Assembly: GCA_945946715.1 (NCBI GenBank)
Contig: CAMEWU010000065.1
Span: 1 to 10,928 of the forward strand
Direction: 5' to 3'
From: an uncultured Clostridium sp.
GTDB lineage: Bacteria; Bacillota; Clostridia; Lachnospirales; Lachnospiraceae
Length of the DNA: 10,928 nt
The notes under the pieces: model-generated
What the model saw: only the letters and a program-made list of their open reading frames with translations
Databases searched by the model: none
What the model was told of the DNA's origin: nothing
Shown here: positions 5,201-10,928 of the stretch, piece after piece
How positions within the stretch are numbered: the stretch's first letter is position 1
Layout: the number at the start of each line of letters is the position of its first letter
Program-made: the position numbers and the translations under genes

Positions 5201-7147
5201 ATGAGAAAAAAAGAAATATTGAAACATAGTATGATTGCAGTATTAGGTGTTTTACTGATACTAATCGTTGGATGGGTTACCATCCGAACAAGTGGGATGT
5301 TCCATGATTTCATGAATGACAGCCACACTTCTTCAGATGAAACAGGATATGAGATTAAGAAATTAGGAAAAGAAGAAGCAATAGAAAAGCAAATCTTACG
5401 AGTTGCTAGTGGGGATGCTGTTTCCTGTCTGAATCTATGGTCTTCCAGTGGTGAAGCATCAACAGAACCCATGACAATTTATTATGATAATCAGGATGCC
5501 GGTATATCAGCACCTCAGGTGATTTATGCCAGAGATGACTCTGCCACATCCTTATTCTGTATTCAGTATGGTGCAGCATTATCCAGTGGTAATGTAATTG
5601 ATCTTGTTAGTCAGGCGGCATATGAAGAATTGAATGATTCACAGAAACTGGCAATTTGCCGGGCTATTGGCTGTGCTGAATTTCATGGAGCACCAAGAGA
5701 TGCAGGACAGGGATATGTGAACTTAAATACCGGAGATTGTACCTTTGAGAATTTTCAAAAATATGTCTCGACTCAGTTAATGATTTGGTATTACATTGAT
5801 TACTATTCCGATAACCCGGAAGGTGGAAATACCGGGGGAATTACTTGGGAAGGAGTAGTACGAACCTGTAATGCCGGTTGGGGAAATCTGGAAGAATGTC
5901 TTCGAATCAGTGACCGGGTAGATCATGCAGATGTAATTCCGGGGTTCACAGCGGGAACAGAAGGAGAAGCATCTGTTGTTGAATTACAATATAATCAGGA
6001 TACCAATCTCTTTGAAGCACTACTGACAGACAGTAACCAGATTCTGAGTTATTATCATTTGTATGATCAGAATGGTTTGACATGCATTCCATGCGATAGT
6101 GACGGAAATGCAGATGAAGAAGGTAATTCCTTATTGATTCAGACAGAAGAAATTATTGATAAAGAAGCTCCAAGGACCATATCTTTTGAACGACGGTTTC
6201 CTGGTGCGACAGTATATTATGTGGTTAATCAGGATGATCCTCAGGATTCTGTTTATTTTGGAGGAGGATTGGATTTGCCGAGTTATGCATATGTAAAAGT
6301 AGTGACACAGTGCATTCCGAAAGTAGAAGTTTATAAACAGGATTCAGAGACGAACCATCAGATATCAGGTGTTATTCTCCAAATAAAACAAGGGGATACT
6401 GTCATAGAGGAATGGACGACAGATGGAAATGCATATATGACGGAGAAGCTGTTGCCGGGGCAGATGTATACCTTACATGAAGTACAACCGGCACCAGGGT
6501 ATCAAGATAGTGAAGATATGGAGTTTACTGTAGCTGATACCAATCAGGTGCAGTCAGTTGTTATGTATAATACACAGACAACAGTTAAAATTAATAAAGT
6601 AGATGGAGAGACCGGAGAGATGCTGGCAGGAGCCGGACTGGAATTATATGATGGTGAACAGAAAGTCGATGCATGGATATCTGATCAGACGTCCCATGTG
6701 ATTCGTGGATTGGAGATAGGAAAGGTATATACATTAAAAGAAGTACAGGCACCAAAAGGGTACACGCTGTTTGAGGATATGGAAATTATAATCCATGACG
6801 GACAGGAAGAAATCATTGTTACAGCTGAGGATGAAAGAGAGACAACCACGGAAGTAACTACAGAAACAACCACGGAAACAACTACAGAAACGACTACGGA
6901 AACAACCACGGAAACGACTACGGAAACAATTGCAGAGGCAACTACGGAAGTAACCACGGAAGCGACCATTACAGAAACAGAAGCAACCACAGAAGCGGTA
7001 AGCGAACAGGCAACAGCAGTACTAGGAGTTTCAATGCAGAAGGAAACACCTAAGACTAAGGATTCGGGCGTGCCGATTCTGGCTTTCTGCGGCCTGCTTT
7101 TGAGTGTCATTGCTTATCATATCATTTCCGGAAAAGGACATAAGTAG
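5201..7147 (+). CDS. Thioester-domain surface adhesin with two SpaA/Cna-B domains and C-terminal sorting signal
   Basis: This 648-residue protein should be exported and displayed on the cell wall. Order of parts: basic N-terminus and hydrophobic segment (11-28, signal peptide or anchor, no clear cleavage site); linker; probable thioester domain (about 90-240) with Cys120 in SLFCIQYG and Gln192 in STQLMIWYY, the two residues that form the Cys-Gln bond in Gram-positive TIE adhesins; a less clear region (250-370); and two SpaA/Cna-B domains (about 373-458 and 461-545). Domain 1 has the isopeptide set K379, E427, N457. Domain 2 has K466 and E514, with D544 as the likely third partner. A Thr/Glu repeat stalk (548-598) follows. 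The end is PKTKDSG (617-623), a hydrophobic stretch (624-642) and a basic tail, so it is a sorting signal with Lys in place of the usual Gly. No sortase is in the window. It is probably an adhesin that covalently captures host or mucus ligands; the ligand is unknown. Confidence 0.85.
   Translation: MRKKEILKHSMIAVLGVLLILIVGWVTIRTSGMFHDFMNDSHTSSDETGYEIKKLGKEEAIEKQILRVASGDAVSCLNLWSSSGEASTEPMTIYYDNQDAGISAPQVIYARDDSATSLFCIQYGAALSSGNVIDLVSQAAYEELNDSQKLAICRAIGCAEFHGAPRDAGQGYVNLNTGDCTFENFQKYVSTQLMIWYYIDYYSDNPEGGNTGGITWEGVVRTCNAGWGNLEECLRISDRVDHADVIPGFTAGTEGEASVVELQYNQDTNLFEALLTDSNQILSYYHLYDQNGLTCIPCDSDGNADEEGNSLLIQTEEIIDKEAPRTISFERRFPGATVYYVVNQDDPQDSVYFGGGLDLPSYAYVKVVTQCIPKVEVYKQDSETNHQISGVILQIKQGDTVIEEWTTDGNAYMTEKLLPGQMYTLHEVQPAPGYQDSEDMEFTVADTNQVQSVVMYNTQTTVKINKVDGETGEMLAGAGLELYDGEQKVDAWISDQTSHVIRGLEIGKVYTLKEVQAPKGYTLFEDMEIIIHDGQEEIIVTAEDERETTTEVTTETTTETTTETTTETTTETTTETIAEATTEVTTEATITETEATTEAVSEQATAVLGVSMQKETPKTKDSGVPILAFCGLLLSVIAYHIISGKGHK
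6842..6994 (+). repeat. Thr/Glu tandem repeat region inside the surface-protein gene
   Basis: About twelve degenerate copies of a 12-base unit encode TTTE/ETTT-type residues 548-598. Codons vary between copies (aca, acc, act, acg; gaa, gag). The first ~87 bases are the most regular, and the later copies have Ala, Val and Ile replacements. The encoded stretch is a flexible, potentially O-glycosylated wall-spanning stalk. Copy number could change by slippage or recombination without breaking frame. Confidence 0.85.
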
Positions 7148-7188
7148 GAAAAAGAATAAAAATCGTATTAAGAAACAGACGGGGATAC

Positions 7189-7218
7189 TTGACAGACTTT
7201 GCCAATGCGTGATAGCAT
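7189..7218 (+). promoter_or_regulatory. Promoter upstream of popT-gatCAB
   Basis: A perfect -35 TTGACA (7189-7194) is followed after 18 bases by TAGCAT (7213-7218, 4 of 6), preceded by TG and one base (7210-7212), an extended -10. A small inverted repeat AATGC/GCATT (7204-7208 and 7215-7219) straddles the -10. No terminator is visible between the surface-protein gene and this promoter, so read-through into popT is also possible. Confidence 0.55.
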
Positions 7219-7265
7219 TCACACAGTTAGTATTGTTATGAAAAAAGAAAGGAAACGAAGTTATC

Positions 7266-8168
7266 ATGATAATGAAAATACTAGGTGGATTTCTTATGGC
7301 ATTGGCAGACAGTGTTCCCGGCGTATCCGGAGGTACAATTGCCTTTATTTTAGGTTTGTATGATGATTTTATTAATTCATTGAACAATATTATTAGTAAG
7401 GATAAAGAAAAGAGGAAAGCAGCCTTTTTGTTTCTGATAAAACTTGGAATTGGATGGGTAGTCGGTATGGCTTCTGCCGCAATTGTAATTACCAGTTTAT
7501 TTGAAACCTATATCTATCAGATCAGCTCTTTGTTTATTGGATTTATATTATTTGCAATTCCATTAATTATTATGGAAGAAAAGGAATCATTAAAAGGGAA
7601 ATATCAAAATATTATTTTTTCACTTTTGGGAATTATTCTGGTAGTTGGAATCACGTATTTTTCGAAGCATGCTTTCTTAAAGGGAACTGTAGATTTGAGC
7701 GTATCCGGTTTAAATGCAGGCTTATGTATTTATTTGTTCTTTGCAGCTATGTGTGCTATTTCAGCTATGGTTTTACCGGGAATTTCCGGATCAACACTAA
7801 TGCTGGTGTTTGGAATCTATCAGCCGATTATGTTTGCAATTAAAGGATTTTTAACGCTGGATATCTCTTATTTGCCGGCACTGATTATATTCGGACTGGG
7901 AGTTTTAACCGGAATCTTTACAGTGGTGAAGGGACTTCGTTATGGATTGGAAAAACATAGAAGTGCAATGATTTACTTTATTATAGGAATGATGGTTGGT
8001 TCCTTTTATGCAATTATTATGGGACCGACAGCAATCAGTCATCCGGTGGACCCATTAACTTGGCAAAGTTTTGGCTTTGTATTTTTTGTGGCTGGTGGTA
8101 TTATTATTTTAGGGTTGCAGGCATTGAAAAATGTATTTGAAAAGAAAGAAACAAGCAGAGAAGAATAA
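7266..8168 (+). CDS. popT: DUF368 polyprenyl-phosphate (undecaprenyl phosphate) translocase PopT
   Basis: This is a 300-residue polytopic membrane protein of the DUF368 family. Members were shown in recent years to return undecaprenyl phosphate, the lipid carrier of peptidoglycan and teichoic-acid precursors, to the cytoplasmic face. The diagnostic feature is a duplicated motif PGxSGxT followed by GxY. The first copy is P18-G19, S21-G22, T24 and G30-Y32, preceded by ALADSV. The second is P171-G172, S174-G175, T177 and G183-Y185. Each lies in a hydrophobic hairpin, consistent with an internally duplicated transporter with re-entrant loops. The tail is short and charged. ATG 7266 and ATG 7272 are both possible starts: AAAGGAA (7248-7254) lies 11 bases from the first and 17 from the second, so 7266 is preferred. 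The gatC start is 32 bases downstream with no promoter or terminator evident, so a shared transcript with gatCAB is likely. Confidence 0.9.
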   Translation: MIMKILGGFLMALADSVPGVSGGTIAFILGLYDDFINSLNNIISKDKEKRKAAFLFLIKLGIGWVVGMASAAIVITSLFETYIYQISSLFIGFILFAIPLIIMEEKESLKGKYQNIIFSLLGIILVVGITYFSKHAFLKGTVDLSVSGLNAGLCIYLFFAAMCAISAMVLPGISGSTLMLVFGIYQPIMFAIKGFLTLDISYLPALIIFGLGVLTGIFTVVKGLRYGLEKHRSAMIYFIIGMMVGSFYAIIMGPTAISHPVDPLTWQSFGFVFFVAGGIIILGLQALKNVFEKKETSREE

Positions 8169-8200
8169 ATATTCCGTGCAGAATGAGGAGGCAGAGCATT

Positions 8201-8488
8201 ATGACAATTACAGATGAAACAATTGAATATGTCGGTATTCTTGCAAAACTGGAACTTTCAGAAGAAGAGAAAGAACAGGCGAAGAAAGACATGAGTGATA
8301 TGCTGGCATATGTAGGAAAGTTAAATGAGTTAGATACGGATGGAGTGGAACCGATGAGTCATACCTTTGATGTGCATAATGTGTTTCGCGAAGATGTAGT
8401 AACCAATGGAGATGACCGGGAAAATATGATTTTAAATGCACCGGAAAGTAAAGATGGATGCTATAAAGTTCCGAAAACATTTGACTAA
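8201..8488 (+). CDS. gatC: Asp-tRNA(Asn)/Glu-tRNA(Gln) amidotransferase subunit C
   Basis: This 95-residue small subunit belongs to the GatCAB amidotransferase, in which GatC wraps around GatA and stabilises its contact with GatB. The family pattern is clear: an N-terminal helix with VGILAKLELSEEE, the middle MLAYVGKLNELDTDGVEP, then a late segment with NVFREDVV and a C-terminal KVPKTFD. The length equals the family norm. AGGAGG (8186-8191) lies 9 bases before ATG 8201. An in-frame ATG at 8183 overlaps that site and is not a sensible start. It is the first of three consecutive genes gatC-gatA-gatB; the gatA ribosome binding site begins at its stop codon. Confidence 0.95.
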   Translation: MTITDETIEYVGILAKLELSEEEKEQAKKDMSDMLAYVGKLNELDTDGVEPMSHTFDVHNVFREDVVTNGDDRENMILNAPESKDGCYKVPKTFD

Positions 8489-8501
8489 GGAGGACGAGAA
8501 C

Positions 8502-9974
8502 ATGGATTTAATGAGTTTCACAGCGGTAGAACTTGGAAAAAAAATAGCCTCTGGCGAAGTATCGGTCCTGGAAGCGACACAGGCAGCAATTAGTCGGATA
8601 GAACGGTTAGAATCGGATTATAACTGCTTTGTGACAGTGGATAAAGAGGGTGCATTGGCACAGGCTGAGATAATACAAAAGAAAATAAGCAGTGGAGAAC
8701 TACAGGGACCGTTAGCCGGTGTCCCGGTGGCAATAAAGGATAATATGTGTATTGATGGCATGCTGACCACATGTAGTTCTAAGATTTTGAGCAACTTTAA
8801 ACCTACTTATACTGCTGAGGCAGTGTTACAGTTACAGAAAGCAGGAGCAGTCATTATTGGAAAAACCAATATGGATGAATTTGCCATGGGCTCTACAACA
8901 GAAACTTCGTATTATGGAGAGACAAAGAATCCTTGGAATATGAACTGTGTGCCGGGAGGATCTTCCGGTGGTTCCGCTGCTGCAGTAGCAGCAGAAGAAG
9001 TGCCGTATGCGTTAGGTTCCGATACCGGTGGTTCTATCCGTCAGCCTGCTGCTTTTTGTGGGGTAACCGGTATTAAGCCAACCTATGGACGGGTATCCCG
9101 GTATGGATTGATTGCATATGGTTCCTCTTTGGACCAGATTGGTCCTTTGGCAAAGGATGTTACCGATTGTGCAACTGTGTTGGAAATTATCAGTGCTCAT
9201 GATTCTAAAGATTCTACCTCTGTAGATCGAAAGGATACAGACTTTACATCCGCTTTGGTTGATGATGTAAAAGGTATGAAAATCGGAATTCCAAGAGATT
9301 ATTTTGGAGAAGGCATTGATAAAGATGTAAAGGAACAGGTATTGGCGGCTGCTAAGGTGTTAGAGTCAAAAGGTGCTATTGTAGAAGAATTTGACCTGAG
9401 TCTGGTGGAATATGCCATTCCTGCATATTATATTATTGCTTCCGCAGAAGCAAGTTCGAATCTGGAGCGATTTGACGGAGTAAAATATGGATATCGTACG
9501 GATTCTTTTACAGATTTGCATAACATGTATAAGAAGACCCGTTCAGAAGGTTTTGGTGCAGAAGTAAAACGTAGAATTATGCTGGGTTCTTTTGTATTAA
9601 GCTCCGGTTACTACGATGCATATTATATAAAAGCACTGCGGACAAAAGCCTTAATAAAGCAGGCATTTGATAAAGCCTTTGAAACTTATGATGTGATTCT
9701 TGGACCGGTTGCACCAACCACTGCTTTGAAACTGGGAGAAAGCTTGTCAGACCCGTTAAAGATGTATTTAGGTGATATATATACTGTTTCTGTCAATCTG
9801 GCAGGATTGCCGGGCATTTCACTACCTTGTGGTTTTGACCAAAATGGAATGCCGGTTGGTATGCAGTTATTAGGAAAAGCATTTGATGAAAAATCAATTA
9901 TTCGGGCAGCCTATAGCTTTGAACAGACAATGCAGTATAAGCGTCCGGCAACATTAACAGAAAGGGGGCTGTAA
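8502..9974 (+). CDS. gatA: Asp-tRNA(Asn)/Glu-tRNA(Gln) amidotransferase subunit A (amidase)
   Basis: This 490-residue amidase-signature subunit hydrolyses glutamine and passes ammonia to GatB. The full Ser-cisSer-Lys triad is present at the same numbers as in the well-studied Staphylococcus enzyme: K79 (VAIKDN), S154 (PGGSSGGS) and S178 (SDTGGSIRQP). Length is typical (about 485-490). ATG 8502 is chosen because AGGAGG (8488-8493) lies 8 bases upstream. The frame is open further upstream to 8436, but that would overlap gatC and has no ribosome binding site. Its presence indicates that the organism makes Gln-tRNA(Gln), and perhaps Asn-tRNA(Asn), indirectly. gatB starts one base after its stop, implying translational coupling. 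Confidence 0.98.
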   Translation: MDLMSFTAVELGKKIASGEVSVLEATQAAISRIERLESDYNCFVTVDKEGALAQAEIIQKKISSGELQGPLAGVPVAIKDNMCIDGMLTTCSSKILSNFKPTYTAEAVLQLQKAGAVIIGKTNMDEFAMGSTTETSYYGETKNPWNMNCVPGGSSGGSAAAVAAEEVPYALGSDTGGSIRQPAAFCGVTGIKPTYGRVSRYGLIAYGSSLDQIGPLAKDVTDCATVLEIISAHDSKDSTSVDRKDTDFTSALVDDVKGMKIGIPRDYFGEGIDKDVKEQVLAAAKVLESKGAIVEEFDLSLVEYAIPAYYIIASAEASSNLERFDGVKYGYRTDSFTDLHNMYKKTRSEGFGAEVKRRIMLGSFVLSSGYYDAYYIKALRTKALIKQAFDKAFETYDVILGPVAPTTALKLGESLSDPLKMYLGDIYTVSVNLAGLPGISLPCGFDQNGMPVGMQLLGKAFDEKSIIRAAYSFEQTMQYKRPATLTERGL

Positions 9975-9975
9975 C

Positions 9976-10928
9976 ATGAGTAAAGCATATGAAACAGTCA
10001 TTGGTTTGGAAGTACATGTAGAATTAGCGACAAAAACTAAGATTTTCTGTGGATGTAGTACGGCATTTGGTGGAGCACCGAATACACATACCTGTCCGGT
10101 CTGTACCGGTATGCCGGGTTCACTTCCTGTATTGAATAAGGGTGTTGTTGAAAAGGCAATCGCAGTTGGATTGGCAACCAATTGTACCATTACAAAGAAT
10201 TGTAAGTTTGACCGTAAGAATTATTTTTATCCGGATAATCCTCAGAATTATCAGATTTCTCAGTTGTATTATCCGATTTGCAGAGATGGTAAAATTGAGA
10301 TTGAAGTAGAAGGTAAGAAGAAATACATTGGGATTCATGAGATTCATATGGAAGAAGATGCCGGAAAGCTGGTTCATGACCCATATGATGACTCTTCACT
10401 AGTAGATTTTAATCGTTCCGGCGTGCCATTGATAGAGATTGTATCGGAGCCGGATATGCGTTCTGCAGAAGAAGTAATTGCATACCTGGATAAGCTTCGG
10501 TTGATTATTCAGTATTTAGGAGCATCGGATTGTAAATTAAATGAAGGTTCTATGCGTGCGGATGTAAATTTGTCTGTTCGTGAAGTGGGAGCAACAGAAT
10601 TTGGTACTCGTACAGAAATGAAGAACTTAAATTCCTTTAAGGCAATTGCCAGAGCTATTGAAAATGAAAGAGAGCGTCAGATTGATTTGCTGGAAGAAGG
10701 AAAAACAGTGATTCAGGAAACCAGACGCTGGGATGATACCAAGGGGTATTCTTATGCGATGCGTTCCAAAGAAGATGCCCAGGATTATCGGTATCTTCCG
10801 GATCCGGATTTGGTTCCGATTATTATCAGTGATGCATGGTTAGAAGAGATTCGTGCTAAGCAACCGGAATTACGGGCAGAGAAGCAGGCTCGCTATAAGG
10901 AAGAATATGATATTCCGGAATATGATAT
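9976..10928 (+). CDS. gatB: Asp-tRNA(Asn)/Glu-tRNA(Gln) amidotransferase subunit B, N-terminal part (runs off window)
   Basis: The frame from ATG 9976 stays open to the window edge, giving 317 residues of a protein normally about 475 long. GatB activates the mischarged Glu- or Asp-tRNA carboxylate with ATP and amidates it with ammonia tunnelled from GatA. Visible hallmarks are the opening YETVIGLEVHVEL, the zinc knuckle with CGC and CPVC (residues 29-31 and 45-48), YPDNPQNYQISQ, HMEEDAGKL, and a later TEMKNLNSF. The missing C-terminus would hold the helical and YqeY-like tRNA-binding domains. GGGGG (9964-9968) inside the end of gatA lies 7 bases before the ATG and serves as ribosome binding site; the two genes are separated by a single base. 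Confidence 0.97.
   Translation, partial: MSKAYETVIGLEVHVELATKTKIFCGCSTAFGGAPNTHTCPVCTGMPGSLPVLNKGVVEKAIAVGLATNCTITKNCKFDRKNYFYPDNPQNYQISQLYYPICRDGKIEIEVEGKKKYIGIHEIHMEEDAGKLVHDPYDDSSLVDFNRSGVPLIEIVSEPDMRSAEEVIAYLDKLRLIIQYLGASDCKLNEGSMRADVNLSVREVGATEFGTRTEMKNLNSFKAIARAIENERERQIDLLEEGKTVIQETRRWDDTKGYSYAMRSKEDAQDYRYLPDPDLVPIIISDAWLEEIRAKQPELRAEKQARYKEEYDIPEYD

Noticed and set aside
6685..7110. Long open frame on the minus strand rich in Val and Ser
   Set aside because: It is the mirror of the Thr/Glu repeat in the surface-protein gene, has no ribosome binding site, and has the low-complexity composition expected of a repeat shadow.
8183..8200. Upstream in-frame ATG for gatC adding six residues
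   Set aside because: This ATG is part of the AGGAGG ribosome binding site region that serves ATG 8201, and the extra residues are absent from the family pattern.
1..10928. CRISPR array, tRNA genes, insertion sequences or phage attachment sites
   Set aside because: No spaced direct repeats, cloverleaf signatures, transposase-like proteins or terminal repeats were seen on either strand by reading alone.

Overview
The window looks like chromosome from a low-GC Firmicute, most likely a Clostridia member of the Lachnospiraceae type. This taxon call is an inference from protein character: a SpaA/Cna-B surface protein, a GatCAB amidotransferase operon and a streptococcal/clostridial-type TrpRS. Strong GGAGG-type ribosome binding sites and near-consensus sigma-A promoters agree. 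No rRNA, tRNA, insertion sequence, phage gene or CRISPR array is visible.

Layout, left to right. (1) Positions 2-376 are the C-terminal end of a tRNA-dihydrouridine synthase. (2) Positions 491-2185 (possible earlier start at 476) encode a SulP-family anion transporter with a C-terminal STAS domain, behind its own promoter. A bidirectional intrinsic terminator at 2210-2250 separates it from the next, convergent genes. (3) A minus-strand pair runs from a nearly perfect consensus promoter at 4076-4104: a variant tryptophanyl-tRNA synthetase (2950-4035), then a CDP-alcohol phosphatidyltransferase (2274-2930). (4) Divergent from trpS, 4292-4861 encodes a small protein with the zinc-ligand pattern of phospholipase C but no signal peptide. 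(5) A 339-base gap (4862-5200) holds a promoter whose -35 lies in a perfect inverted repeat, then a leader of about 255 nt. (6) The leader precedes a 648-residue surface protein (5201-7147) with an N-terminal membrane segment, a probable internal thioester domain, two isopeptide-type SpaA/Cna-B domains, a Thr/Glu repeat stalk and an atypical cell-wall sorting signal. (7) Positions 7266-8168 encode a DUF368/PopT polyprenyl-phosphate translocase. It is followed by gatC (8201-8488), gatA (8502-9974) and the 5' part of gatB (9976 to the window edge), all tightly spaced on the plus strand.

How the parts relate. GatCAB makes Gln-tRNA(Gln) and/or Asn-tRNA(Asn) by transamidation. With trpS and the Dus fragment, the window therefore has a translation theme. 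PopT recycles the C55-P lipid carrier used for cell-wall synthesis, and the phosphatidyltransferase makes membrane phospholipid. The most distinctive locus is the thioester surface protein with its operator-like promoter and long leader. Next in interest are the probably cytoplasmic phospholipase-C-like protein and the TrpRS, which differs at two residues linked to indolmycin sensitivity. I see no gene cluster that forms an obviously new multi-gene system.
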